Shown: positions 12,020 through 27,865, numbered from the stretch's first letter. The stretch: 64,000 nt of DNA from Tetragonia tetragonoides (GCA_038025085.1 CM076140.1:1428501-1492500), one strand, 5' to 3'. Notes: generated from the letters alone by a model not told the origin. A program made the numbers and translations.

Positions 12020-12606
12020 GGGAGTGTTTGGTTGGGGTAATGATTAATGGGGTAATGGAATAAATTTTTAGGCTAAAATGAGAGGTATATGAGGTGGTAG
12101 GAGTTAGATTTTGTAAGAAGGAGGGTAATGATTACCCCCATTTAGGAGATAATAGAAACTCACCCCTCCCCTTAGGGTATGTTTGGCAAAAACAGCTAGC
12201 TTTTAGATTAAAGCTACAGCTTTCATCTTTCAGTTACTGCTTTCACTCTCTATTACCAAACAGTTTATCCGATTATTTTCAACTTTCAGTTCCAGAAACA
12301 ATTAAAATCTAAATGCTACCCATGCAAGCTTTCAATTTCAGCTAGCAAAACAGCTAATTGTTACCATTTCATTAAAATTTAAGCAATTTTCTGCTGATTT
12401 CTTACCATATTCTGACTTTTCAGCTAGCAAAACAGCTAGTTGTACCAAACATACCCTTAGGGTAATGACTTTCCCCCATTTTCTTTCATATTCTCCATTA
12501 CCCCCCATTAACCATTATTCTCATCACCACTTCACATAACTATTCTACACTTTAATTTGCTCCATTACCCCTTTAATCATTACCCGGCCCCCAACCAAAC
12601 GACCCC
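12020..12606. mobile_element. Tourist-like (PIF/Harbinger) MITE, outer element
   Basis: The left end reads GGGAGTGTTTGGTTGGGG and the right end CCCCAACCAAACGACCCC. The inverted similarity continues inwards through 'gtaatgattaatggggtaatgga'. TTA flanks both sides (12017-12019 and 12607-12609), the PIF/Harbinger target signature. Without the inner insertion the element is about 302 bp. Non-coding. Confidence 0.8.
12175..12456. mobile_element. Tourist-like MITE nested in the previous one
   Basis: Termini GGGTATGTTTGG and CCAAACATACCC are flanked by TTA at 12172-12174 and 12457-12459. Repeated 'cagctagcaaaacagctag' blocks lie near the ends. 282 bp, no coding capacity. It splits the outer MITE and is therefore younger. 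Confidence 0.85.
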
Positions 12607-12609
12607 TTA

Positions 12610-13690
12610 GTGCGATTTAAACTTACTGTAGGGGAAAAAATTTCACTACTCAAGTCATTACCACTAAACTACCATTTGGTATCTTCACGAATCAAACAGT
12701 ATACTGGCTACCCCAACACTGGCAGAAAGGACGATTGATTGGTTGAAACATTCTTTAGTTGTAGCCAGTAGCTTTACTGGTGCGTACTATTCTTTTCTGC
12801 TGATGCATACCTTTCAAGGAATTGGTCTTTAAGTCTTGCACTGCAGAACATATTTATTTGCTGATCTTGACCAAGGAAGTTTCGAAGAAACAGATCAATT
12901 GATCGATCAAACACTAAATATGTATACTCCGAAAGCAACATTATAGTTGAGTTTAATTAACTTTAAGGTTAAAGCAACAAGTTGTCTTAGTTGCATCTTG
13001 AATTGCATGCACCATCATTATATCTCCATGTGAAAGTGATTTGATGTGGTTATATCTAGTTGTAGCTCACTAGCTATTTTTACCAAAATTATCAGTCACT
13101 TTGTGTTTCTTTTGCTCCATGAATCCATGCTATATGTGTTTTTTAATATATTTTTCTCGATCTTTAAAAATATATATATATATTTTTTCCCGGGTAATTT
13201 ACTGATTTGAAAAGCGATGAAGAGCTCCTATATATTGCGACCAACAAAAAAAACTAAAAGAAAAAGGGAAATTTGCATACAAATATGCATATTATACCGA
13301 GAACTACCCTTGAACATATCATGTTTTTTTTAAAGGACTTTTTAACCGTAATATTTCCGTTGAGTGGTGACTATTTATTGTTAGTACTAGTTAGTAACTC
13401 TTAGTTATTGTTAATTTCCTTGAAATGAACCGATCAAAATTAAACTGGATTAAAGTAGATTAAGGTCAACTTAACTATTTTGATTAATAAGTAATACGGA
13501 GTATGTTAAGTTACGAATCTAAAGTGAACCAGTCACACAATACTAGAAAAGAAAACACCATAAAGGGACAAATTACCGAAAACACAAAAGGCACTAGCTG
13601 CCGCGGGCTAATCATGGCCTCACCCACGCCCATGCCCACGAGCTAATTGGATTGTTCCGTTGTGTTCCGTAGAGTTTGGGGTTGTCAATT
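12610..13690. other. Gene-free interval
   Basis: AT-rich with low-complexity TA runs near 13170. I see no gene, RNA or clear element. Confidence 0.4.
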
Positions 13691-13724
13691 TAGAGCTTGC
13701 AAAAATTAACCCACCTCGATGAGT

Positions 13725-13960
13725 GATCTGAACCCGACCCGTTACAAACCCGACTAAAACCCAATTTGAAAAGATTTAAACTCGAAATGACCCAATCCGT
13801 TTTGACCTGAGATCGAAATGACCCGACCCGAACCCGAAAGTTGTGAAATAATATTTGTCAAACCCGTTGAATAACCCGAAATCGAACCCGTATTTGACCC
13901 GATATATTCGACTCGACCCGTATTTAACCCGATCTGAATCGGACCTGACCGACCCGTTTG
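13725..13960. repeat. Degenerate (ACCCG)-type low-complexity repeat
   Basis: About 25 interspersed copies of 'acccg', 'gacccg' and 'aacccg' in irregular spacing, in an otherwise AT-rich area. This is a recognised type of decayed pentanucleotide repeat in plant intergenic DNA. The short ORF across it (13855-14163) has no coding character. Confidence 0.6.
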
Positions 13961-14404
13961 CCAGGTTTAGTTGTCATTGTAATTGGATTGTTCCGCTTTG
14001 CACCTTTTCAAAATTTAAAAACCGAACGAACAACAAAAAGAGGACAAGGCCAAATTTAAACGAAAGGAACCACTGCAAAAGAAAGATACAAGTAAAAGAT
14101 AAAAATAAAATAAAAAAAGGTTTAGGAACCATCCGCGACAGTTCGAACCCGAATTTTGATTGATTTTTTAAGTGAATTGCTAAATACCGCCCCTTTTTAC
14201 TAGCTACCACCCCCCCAATTTCCAATTTTACCCTCCCCCCTTTTCCTCACTCACTCTCACTCATCCTCTCTTCCTCACTCACTCTCACTCATCCTCTCTT
14301 CCTCACTCACTCTCACTCATCCTCACCACCACACCATCACACCGGCAACCACCACCACTCACGGCACAACCACCACCGGTAAATTTTTTTTTGCGCATTT
14401 TTTT

Positions 14405-14633
14405 TGCACAGTCGTCTGCAATTTTCGACTCACCCTTGGGTGAGTCGTCTGCTAGAGGCGACTCAACCTTGGGTGAGTCGGAAATCTCAGACGACTCACC
14501 CTTGGGTGAGTCGTCTGTAGCAGACGACTCACCCAAGGGTGAGTCGTCTGAGATTTCCGACTCACCCAAGGTTCAGTCGCCTCTAGCAGACGACTCACCC
14601 AAGGGTGAGTCGAAAATTGCAGACGACTGTGCA
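14405..14633. repeat. 229-bp hairpin module A of the foldback element
   Basis: Begins tgcacagtcgtctgcaatt and ends with its inverse complement. It is built from repeated gactcacccttgggtgagtc palindromes, so it can form a long near-perfect stem by itself. Confidence 0.85.
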
Positions 14634-14654
14634 AAAAAAAAATTATTATTATTA

Positions 14655-14690
<36 letters not shown>

Positions 14691-14692
14691 TA

Positions 14693-14724
<32 letters not shown>

Positions 14725-14757
14725 TATTGTTATTATTATTAATATTATTATTATTAT
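14634..14757. repeat. (ATT)n microsatellite at the centre of the foldback element
   Basis: Long run of ATT/TTATT units, interrupted by 'ttattgtt', forming the loop between the two hairpin modules. Confidence 0.9.
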
Positions 14758-14986
14758 TGCACAGTCGTCTGCAATTTTCGACTCACCCTTGGGTGAGTCG
14801 TCTGCTAGAGGTGACTGAACCTTGGGTGAGTCGGAAATCTCAGACGACTCACCCTTGGGTGAGTCGTCTGCTACAGACGACTCACCCAAGGGTGAGTCGT
14901 CTGAGATTTCCGACTCACCCAAGGTTGAGTCGCCTCTAGCAGACGACTCACCCAAGGGTGAGTCGAAAATTGCAGACGACTGTGCA
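14758..14986. repeat. 229-bp hairpin module B of the foldback element
   Basis: Inverted copy of module A with a few substitutions. For example, 'aggtgactgaacc' here corresponds to the complement of 'ggttcagtcgcct' in A. Also self-complementary. Confidence 0.85.
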
Positions 14987-15215
14987 AAAAAAATGCGCAA
15001 AAAAAAATTTACCGGTGGTGGTTGTGCCGTGAGTGGTGGTGGTTGCCGGTGTGATGGTGTGGTGGTGAGGATGAGTGAGAGTGAGTGAGGAAGAGAGGAT
15101 GAGTGAGAGTGAGTGAGGAAAAGAGGATGAGTGAGAGTGAGTGAGGAAAAGGGAGGAGGGTAAAATTGGAAATTGGGGGGGCGGTAGCTAGTAAAAAGGG
15201 GGCGGTATTTAGTAA

Positions 15216-16164
15216 CACCCTTGTAAAAGTGGAAAATATTACTGCTTCTTCTATCCCTTCTCCTCTGAATGCTTTGCATCCAAGCCACTCTGTATTCAAA
15301 AGGTTCGGTTGATAATTGTTTTCGAATCCACGCCTACCATTCTTCTCTCTCTCTCTCTTCTTATGTATTCTTCTTTTTTGTTGTTTGTTCTTAATATCTT
15401 TAATCATTCTTATTCTAGTCATAATAGTTACTGGCTTTATATATTATTGCAAAGAAATAAGGAACAGACTTGTAATGAGTGTGCTTGAAAATCACTGCAG
15501 GTTTTTCCCATTTTGTGGAACAAGTTGAAAGTTACATGGTGTCTTCTCTGTTCTCCTGGTAAGTTTTATCTTGCTTCTACTCTGTTTTCTAGGAAGTTTC
15601 TGGTTGAATCTTTGCGTGTAGAATTGTTTCCCATAGATTTCTTTGATGGGTTTTATCAGAAATTGTGGAAGAACAAAACTTGGTAGTAAATTTCAACTTA
15701 AAGTTGCAGTTTTTTATGTTGCTTGGTTTTTTTTTCTTTTCATATTTTTCTTTTCCTTTTTTTTCATTGAGGGTTTCTGATGTAATAATAGTTGCTTTTA
15801 CGATTTCAGTTTCTTTGTAGCAACTCTGAATTTGATTGAGACAGGAAACAGTTTTTCAATTTTCTGAATTAAGACGACTTGTTGGCCACGTTTTGACAAG
15901 TTTCTGTTTTTATGTTGTTTATTTTTGTTTGACATTTTGCCTATTGTTAACATTCCAATATTCCATCCCATCCCTTGTCCCAAAAAACCAAACACAAAAT
16001 ATCTATAACCAAACAAGGAAAAGGAAAGAAGAAAACCGTTTAAATGTTGATAGATGAATGTCAAAATTTCTGATTTCTGTTTCTATATGAATTTTCATGC
16101 AGGAGACTGAGATGGTCTTGAGATTTTTAAGTGTTAAGTAGGAAATTGAGTTTATGAGCTTCTA
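15216..16164 (+). promoter_or_regulatory. Promoter and 5' UTR (with intron) of the Ca2+-ATPase gene
   Basis: A probable 5' UTR intron runs from 15559 (CCTG|GTAAGT) to 16102 (TTTCATGCAG), placing a CT-rich leader exon at about 15230-15558. Two short uORFs follow: 16112-16141 (nine codons then TAG) and 16154-16165 (ATG AGC TTC TAA). The stop of the second overlaps the main ATG as TAATG. Confidence 0.55.
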
Positions 16165-20199
<4,035 letters not shown>

Positions 20200-20683
20200 C
20201 CAACTGCAGATTTGGATTCTGGAAAGCACCTGATGGATTTTCTGCAGTGGATGTGGAAAGTAGTTTCATGATGTACCATGTTTTTGCCATATGATCACAT
20301 CCTGTACCATATGGTTAATCTAGCAAAACATTAGTTGCACTCTACATCTACATGTACATTATAGAAAAACTTCTTCATGGATTACTTCAGCAACAAGTGA
20401 AAAGTTCATTATTTTCTTTATGGATATGTCCATCTGAAAGCTGATTTACAGTTCTGATTTATACTGCTTCTACCAGTTCAGGTCATCAAGCTCACTGCTC
20501 AGTAGTTCTCAATGACTTTTGACAACATATGCTACTTAATATAAAGTTTTTACTGGCATTCTGTAGTGTCTGAAGGACAACACTCGCTATCAGAATGTAA
20601 TGCACATATTCAAGACAATTATGGCAATGCAAATCAGAGACCAGATTTCAAAAAGGACAAGTGATGGATTTGAAGTCTATAAT
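20200..20683. other. Shared 3' region of the convergent ATPase and PPR genes
   Basis: AT-rich DNA expected to carry both 3' UTRs. No separate gene. Overlapping 3' transcripts are possible. Confidence 0.4.
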
Positions 20684-22298
20684 TCATATAACAGCTGTAA
20701 TGTCAGAATTAAAATTATTTTGATCTTTAACATATGTCATCTTGGTATACAGATCCTCCAACACTGCATATATCTCACTGGATCTAGGATGTGATTTATC
20801 CTCTACAATGAATTTATGAACTTGACCTGTCTCTTCCATGCAACTATAACCAGCTGCTTTCATGATTCGGCTGCACTTCATCGCCTTTCTCAGCTTTGCT
20901 ACTCCATCCCATCTTTTCGCTGAAGCATAAATATTAGAAAGAATTACATAGTTCCCAGGGTTCCATGGCTCAAGCTCAAAAAGGGCCTCTGCGGCCTGTT
21001 CTGCCACGTCAACATTGCCATGGAAACTGCACGCTCCCAAAAGGGTACCCCATATCACAGAATCAGGCTTCATAGGCATATTTTGTATGAGATTATAAGC
21101 TTCGTCGAGCTTCCCTGCACGTCCAAGAAGATCGACCATACATCCATAATGTTCTAACTTTGCAATGATACCGAATCTGCTCTTCATAGATTCAAACAAT
21201 TCCCGGCCTTTTGCAATCATGCCACCATGTGTGCAAGCAACAAGAGCAGCAACAAGTGTGACATCATCAGGCACCATCCCTTCTTTCTGCCACCCACAAC
21301 ACATAATTAAGTCTTAACTTAAAAATAAGGAACCGTGAAGGATAGAATGAACCGTGAAAGACAAAGCTTACCAGCATCTGATGGAACAGTATTAAAGCCT
21401 GCCCACATTTTCCATGTATAGCCAGGCCCATCATCATTGAGTTCCAAGAGCACAGGTTCTTCCTACAGCCAATCTCATTGAACAACTGCATTGCTAGATC
21501 AAGTGTACCACATTTTGCATACATTTCCAACAAGGCATTGCTAACAAACAAATTGTTCATGTACCCCTTTCGTGCTGCATACTTCCCAATCCTTTCTCCT
21601 ACCTCCAGCGCGCCAAGATTTGCACAAGCCGGAAGGACACTAGCGAGAGTCACCTCATTAGGCTTCAATCCTTCTTCCTTCTCCATCAACAAATACATGT
21701 TCAGGGCATTCACATATTGCCCATTTTGCGAATACCCAGCTATCATTGTCGTCCAAGAAATCACATTTTTGGACGGCATTAACTTAAACAATTTCCTCGC
21801 TTCCTCCATATTCCCACTTCTGGTATACCCTGCAATCATGGAATTCCATGTGGGTGTATCTTTGAATTGCATTCGATCAAATTGTTTTCGAGCTGATTTT
21901 ATCAAACCCAGCTTAGCATACATATCAACCAAAGCAGTCAATGCAAAGACATCAAATAGAACTCCTGATATGATGAAATGGGCATGAAGCATTCTACCAA
22001 TACGAGGGGAAGAAAGAGAAGAGCAAGCAGCAAAAAGGAAGGTGAACGTGAGTGCATTGGGCAGACAGCGGTTCTGACGCATTTGGGTGTAGAGAGAGAA
22101 ACATTTGTGTTGAGGGCCATGGGAAGAATATGCTTGAATGAGCTTGTTGTAGAGGGAGGAATTTGGTTGAGGAATAAGGTCGAACAGTTGGTGGGCATAA
22201 GGAATGTTGGGGATTTGAAGTAGCTTAGTTATGAGGATTTGGGTGTGATCTAATCCGTTTCTAAGGGAGAATGCATGGACTTGCTTCAATTGTTTCAT
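20684..22298 (-). CDS. PLS-class pentatricopeptide repeat protein (E subgroup), At5g08510-like
   Basis: Two exons on the minus strand, 22298-21372 and 21286-20684, joined FHQML|KEGMVPDD in phase, giving 509 residues. Successive PPR motifs are visible (PSSLYNKLIQAYSS, LTALVDMYAKLG, TPTWNSMIAGYTRSGNMEEARKLF, SWTTMIAGYSQNGQYVNAL, VSNALLEMYAKCG, SWNSMMMGLAIHG). The E-domain features GCMVDLLGRAGKLDEA, DSVIWGTLLGAC and NYVILSNIYASAKRWDGV follow. No DYW deaminase domain is present. E-class PPR proteins bind organelle RNA, typically for C-to-U editing with a partner deaminase. Length and several long stretches agree with Arabidopsis At5g08510. The gene is convergent with the Ca2+-ATPase, with stops 485 bp apart. 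Targeting is not obvious from the short N-terminus. Confidence 0.9.
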
Positions 22299-23270
22299 TA
22301 ACAAAGAAGAGTCCGCTAATCAAATGCTGACCACAGACCTGATTTGTTGTGATACGCAGTTGTATGTGTTGGGAGTTTGGGAGTCTCTGGAGTTATGTCA
22401 ACTTGTCAAGGGTGAATACTGAATAGTATCTTGTCTCTTGTGACTTGTCTAAGGATGGAGTTTATTTTTTATTTGAGCGATTATGTTTTCAGATTTTGTT
22501 TTTGGGAATACTAATTTTGTGCTTGTCTTTGTTTGCGTCATGACCAAGGGTATCGACCATCGACAACCGTAATTATTTTATTTTGTCTTTAATACACTAC
22601 AATAAAATTTATGCAATGGAAGTTAATGTCTAGCGTGCTTGTAAACTTGTAATAAATGGTGGAAACATCATTTATTATATGTATGTACACACATCTAAAA
22701 AAAAAAGAGATTAAATTTGATTTCCATTCGGATAACTTTGCTTTAATACATGTTTTTTAATACGTTAATCTTGGAACCTTCTTTACTATATAAAAATTTA
22801 AAATAAAATTTAATTGCTTATATCATAATAATATAGCGAGAATTAGGGTTAGCCACGAGCCAAGCCGAGTCGAACACTGTCAAGCTTGAGTTTGGCTCAT
22901 TTTAAAATTTCCGAACTCGAGTCGAACTCGGTTCGAGCCATAAAATTGAGCTCAAGCTTGACTTGATTAAAAAATACCGAACTCGAGCTCAAACTTTTAT
23001 CGAACTTATAAATTCTTCTTTATTCTTTCAACAAATGTAGAACATCTCTAATACTCCATGATAAAAAAATCGCCAACTGAATGAAAATAATTTATAGTTT
23101 ATTATCCTAATTATTTATGGCTAACAAACTTTTTTCACTCAGTAATAGAATTAGAAAACGGACAAGAAGTCAACAATTAATGCAATAAAGGGCCGCGCGC
23201 GTTTTCGAATTTCCCAGTCTTATTTATAATTTTATTTTCGCTCATTTCTTTGCTCTAACCGCCCTTCTCA
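22299..23270. other. Intergenic region upstream of the PPR gene
   Basis: No gene. A degenerate repeat around 22855-23010 is rich in 'gagtcgaact', 'ctcgagt' and 'gagccaa' words, of the same low-complexity nature as the ACCCG region near 13.8 kb. Confidence 0.4.
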
Positions 23271-23611
23271 GTTAGAAAGACGGTGGAGAACCCTAATATA
23301 TGTGTGGAACCCTAAGTTAATTTATTCTTGAGTCGATTTGAAAGCCCTGATTCATTCACCTTGGTGCAAATTCAACTCCAAAATCCAATTTGGAATTCCG
23401 ATCCTCGCAGTAAAACCCTAACCCTAGATGGTCCTAATTCCGATTTCCCCGTATATTTGATTCTCTACAATGAGGTCGTTTACATTGTATTCAACTATCA
23501 GGAGCTGCAATTTTGCTCTATCATCACCTTATTCAATTATCCCAAGTTGCGATTTAAGCCTGAGATACTCAAAAGGCTACTATTGAATTTGAAGTCGCTA
23601 ATACGATTCAG
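23271..23611 (+). other. Possible 5' non-coding exon of a small gene
   Basis: A pyrimidine-rich 'gccgcgcgcg..ccgcccttctc' segment is followed by 'gaaccctaa' phrases typical of plant leaders and ends ATTCAG|GTGCGT, a good donor. The ORF at 23328-23699 reads through the donor and is unlikely to be coding. The exon could serve the candidate ORF beginning at 24698. Confidence 0.3.
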
Positions 23612-24697
23612 GTGCGTGTATAAAATTTGGTACAATATAATCTGCAATTCAAATAATCTCATTTATTCGCTTGAATCTTGTATTTATCATATATGCTGAT
23701 TTTGACCCCCAAAAATATATCTCCATCATCCCCCTTTTTATAGCTTCAAATAACTTAGCTTTGTGCAATGGCATCACCGGGTATTTTATTTTTGAGTTAA
23801 TTTTTGAATTGTAAGTGTTATGACAACGCTATAATATGTTTAGTATATGGAACTGTGGTGTGGATTAATAATCTTGTTCTTATCATAATCATGTCTTCTC
23901 TTATTGCTTACATTTATGGCTGTTTAGCTATTGTTTATCATCGATAATCAATGAGATGTAAATAGAAGTTAATTGGGAAATCCTTGGCAAATTAATAGTG
24001 AAAACCACCCAGGAAGTGTGTGTTAGCTTACTTGCAAGATTACAGACCTATGATTTGTGGTATATCCCATGTCTTGCTCGTTTTACCCTTTAGTTTATTG
24101 ATGCAATGCTAGTAGAACACACTCAGAGAAGCTACTTAGAGCTGTGGAAAGCTGTTATGCTGGTTCTATAATGACTTTCTTGCTGTATTGCTTACTTGTT
24201 TGCCATTAGCTCTGAAACTCTTTTTGTTGGTTTTCCTTCTAAACATTTCTGACATAGGATGGAGTTTGCATAGTGAGATCTATTTTCTGTGTTCTATCTC
24301 ATCACTACTAGCCAAAACTGACAGTGTGGATCTGTGTCATATATCAGTATTTTTTGACTAGTAACTCTTTTTGCTTGTAATGAGTCCTTCTGAAACAAAT
24401 GTGTAGTTAGTCTGATATAGACTACCAGATTTGAAAGAAACTGTTGGCATTTTGCACTAAAGTAGATGCACTTTGAGACTAAACTTGTGGTGTTGTAATG
24501 TTAAAAGATTGCTTATTGCTTACTGTATGTTGGGAACTGCAATTAGTGCCCTGTTTTAGCGAGTTTAATTGATGTAGTTCAATTTCTCTCAGTTCTTTTC
24601 TTTTCTTTTTTGGTCATTTATTTTCTAATATATTTATAATTTGATTTGTATGAACCGTTGGGAGGGGATATATGGCTAGTCAATTTCAGAGTTTAAG

Positions 24698-27453
24698 ATG
24701 GAGTTTGCTGCCTCCTGCAGCTCCAAGGAGTTAAGTAGCTCTGACAAATCTAGTGCTGCCACTAAGTTGGCAGCTCAACATGGGCAGCCTAGGAGAAAGG
24801 TTTTTGGGGGTAATCAATTTTAATTCTGCTTTCAGCTGTAGGAAGTCCTGTGATTCAGTGAGGGAACTTGGATGCCTCAACTGAATTGGAAATGACACTG
24901 ATTGAGGCTTGTCACAATTTTTTTTATGGTGTTCCTGGTTAGCAATTTTCTTATCTGGTTCTATGCTCCTTCAAGAAAAAAATTTAAAGTATAAGTGGAA
25001 ACAGTGAAAGGAGTTGTGATACGATTTCACCTTGGTAAGTGGTCACAACCATCCACGTTATTTGAGCTTTAGGAGGGCCCAAGAATGACATTTGTTTTTT
25101 TAAATTCATATCGCGTGGGACACCCTTGGGGACATGGGAGTCCCTAATGGTTGGTTATCGGGTCCCACCATTAGGCTTGGACAGCCAATTAATGGCCTCC
25201 CACTCTAAGGGCCCGAATATCAGAACCACGACTGAGTACGAAGTTCAGGGATCACGATGGCTTTCCTGGGGCACCGGGAATCATCTTTAGTCACAACGGA
25301 TCCCCTGGAGAAGTTTGGGCAAAAATCTCAATTGGGCCTCGGGAATCCGAAAATGAAGGCTATAATCCACGTTTTTTTGGTATCCAGAGGGCTCCAAACC
25401 GAAATTTGTTATCTTCCCACAATATCGCACAGGACCCTCCTAGTGGACATGGGAGGTCCATAGGAACGAATATCGGATCCTTATTAGGTTTCGACGACAA
25501 TTTTACTTTGTCACCCACTCTAAGGGCTCCCAAATACTGAAACCATGGTTGAGTACGGAGTTCAGTGACCCAGATGGCCTTCCCGGGGCATTGGGGGTCT
25601 TCTTGGGTCACAATAGACCCATTTAAGAAGTTTGGGCAAAAATCTCAATCGGGCCTCGGGAAGTCGAAAATGAAGGCTATCATCCACGTATTTTGGGCTT
25701 CCGAAGGGCCTGGAATGGAAGTTCTTATTTTCACATCATATCACATGGGACACCCATAGAAAACATGGGAAGCCCTCGCGGTCGAATATTGGGTCCCTAT
25801 TAGGCTTGGAAGACCATTTTACTGGTTGCCTACTCTAAGGGCCCAAACATCGAAACCATGGGTGACTACGGAGTTCATGGACCCAAATGGCCTTCACGGG
25901 ACATTGGGGTTCCTCTTGGGTCACAATGGACCCTCCGGAGAAGTCTGGACAAAAGTCTCAACCGGCGTTTGTGAAGTCAGAAGTGAAGGCTATATTCATG
26001 TTTTTGGGGCTTTCGGATACCCATGAACAAAAGTTGTTATTTTCTTATCATATCACACAAGGCACCCTAGGGGATTTAGGAGACCCCCGGGGTTGGTTAT
26101 TATCGCCCTATTAGGCTTGGCTAACCATGTTTTGGTACCCACTTTAAGTGACCAAACATCGAAACAATGGGTAAGTGGATTTTCGGGATTCGGACGACCT
26201 TCCCAGGGTTCCGAGGGTGCTCTTGGGTGACAATAGGCCCCCCGCAAAAGTTAAGGCAAAAATCCCAATTGGGCCGCGAGAAGTAGAAAGTAAAGGCTAT
26301 AATCCACTTTTCTTGGCTTCCGAAGGGCCCTGAAAGGAAAGTTGTTAGTTTCCTGAACGAAAGTTGTTAGTTTCGCACCATATCACACGCTTCTCTCTTA
26401 GGGGATATAGGAGGCCCGCATGATTGGTTATGGGGTCCCTATTAGGTTTGAACAACCATTTTACCAGTCTCTCACTTTAAGGGCCTGAATATGAAAACCA
26501 TGGGTGAGTATGGTGTTAATGGACCCGGATGGCCTTCCTTAGGCACTCGGGGAACTCTTTGCTCACAACGGACCCCGTGTGCAAGAATCTCAATCGGTCT
26601 TTGGGAAGCCAAAACTGAAGGCTATGAACTCACAGGGGTATGTCATTAGTTTCTATCATACTTTCTTCAGTTATGTCGTTCGATAATACTCAATTAATAA
26701 AGGATGATGCTCATTTTGTTTAGAACCCTCTTTATCACAGGTTATAACTTACAAGTACATTTGTCGTTACTAAGGACATTACTGTGAGTGTGATGACTGC
26801 ATTTTGGAGATTCCGACGATAGTTGATGCCCAGTCCCACTACTGGATATGAGGTACCTCATGGCTGCACACATGTATGTACTTTCTCCAACTTTCTGAAG
26901 TTTATAAGTTGCTCATTTATTTACTCACTGTGAAATGAATAAAAGGTTGCTTCTATTCATACAAACAAAACACAGCAATAAAATGGTTGTTTTTATGCAT
27001 TTGAACAGAACATCTGGCCATCACCATCCGTGGTTATAATGGTGCAACTTGGAGGCGTTGTCCTGTCACTAGAAAACTAATATATAAATTCTAGAAAGCC
27101 ACCACTAGGTGTACTGCGATCTAACTGTAAGTCTAATGATTAAATGGCAAAACATTCTTGCTGAAGACTGTTGCTTAGCTGGAAGTTTAAACTGAAGATA
27201 TGGTCTTGGACTCTCATGAGTCATGCCCCTGTGATGCCTCTAGGCTCTAGGTCTAGGATTTTGGAGCAGCAAAACTGAAACTTCTATATCTTTGGTTGAA
27301 GTTATATTTTGCTCATTTTTTCCTTTCTCTATGGCCTTGCAGACTGACTGGAAGGTACAGACAGGAAAGTTATGTGCTGCATCGTTTGATTGGAGCTGCA
27401 GTGGAATTTGGCAGTCCGTGGAGAAGATTAAATATGAAAGATGCGGTGATTAG
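24698..27453 (+). CDS. Possible two-exon small orphan protein (70 residues)
   Basis: Exon 24698-24799 gives 34 codons ([17 protein letters not shown]..., ending GQPRRK) up to a GAAAG|GTTTTT donor. Exon 27343-27453 follows a tttcctttctctatggccttgcag-type acceptor and reads [17 protein letters not shown]... to TAG in the same phase. Joined, they give a 70-residue protein with a Ser/Ala-rich basic N-terminus and a Trp/Cys-containing C-terminus. I do not recognise a family. The ~2.5-kb intron would contain the satellite array at 25060-26635. Either exon may be spurious; the in-phase junction alone has a one-in-three chance. Confidence 0.3.
25060..26635. repeat. Degenerate tandem satellite, about five monomers of 308-330 bp
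   Basis: Recurrent landmarks recur at regular spacing. The 'tttgggcaaaaatctcaat' block is at about 25313, 25631, 25944, 26251 and 26580. The 'gggacaccc..ggacatgggag' block is at about 25117, 25431, 25747, 26058 and 26395. 'actctaagggc', 'gaaccatgg.tgagta.ggagttca' and 'gaaggctataatccac' recur in each copy. Copies are well diverged and the GC content exceeds the surroundings. Short ORFs inside recur with the period and are not genes. Confidence 0.88.
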
Positions 27454-27648
27454 TAAGATCATATCTGTATTTTGCTTGTACGTTTGGAACTTAAAACATT
27501 AGAAAATCTTATAGACAACTAACTCTTTTATATACTAACTACCCGAAAAATTAAAATTCTATAGTTGAAATCGAAATCCTCAACCATCAGGTAATTTGGT
27601 TTTATATACAAAGAAGGGCACATTATACATATACTGAGTACACAGTCA

Positions 27649-27690
27649 CACAGTCACACAGTCACACAGTCACACAGTCACGCAGTCACA
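27649..27690. repeat. 8-bp minisatellite (cacacagt)n
   Basis: About five tandem 'cacacagt' units, one with a cgc variant, grading into a (CA)n stretch. Confidence 0.85.
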
Positions 27691-27865
27691 CACGCACACC
27701 CTTCAGTTTAGTAGCAGTGCAATCACAAGAAATCCCACCAGCTCCAATCGGAACACAAATTACTAATCTTCCAATATTATTTTAATGACTGAAGCAAACA
27801 CACTAATCAATCAAACTGAAACAAACAGTTACAACAGCAACAGACATCACAATGGTAGTTACCAG

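Larger units (their letters stand above)
14177..15215. mobile_element. Foldback-type element: hierarchical palindrome of about 1 kb
   Basis: The left end TTGCTAAATACCGCC and right end GGCGGTATTTAGTAA are inverted copies. Inverted symmetry continues through 'tagctacc', 'ccaattttacc', several 'tcactcactctcactcatcc' units and 'caccaccggtaaa', over arms of about 460 bp. Nested within are two 229-bp hairpin modules (14405-14633 and 14758-14986), mutual inverted copies, on either side of an ATT-rich spacer. No target duplication is clear. ORFs on both strands mirror each other because of the symmetry and are not genes. It ends just upstream of the Ca2+-ATPase transcript region. Confidence 0.85.

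Noticed and set aside
14391..14939. Long ORFs on both strands in the 14.2-15.4 kb region
   Set aside because: They mirror each other, consist of repeated SPLGESS-type units and poly-Leu/Ile/Asn runs, and are explained by the palindrome and the ATT repeat.
25257..26247. Several ORFs of 64-83 codons between 25.2 and 26.3 kb
   Set aside because: They recur with the satellite period, in shifted frames, and show no coding logic.
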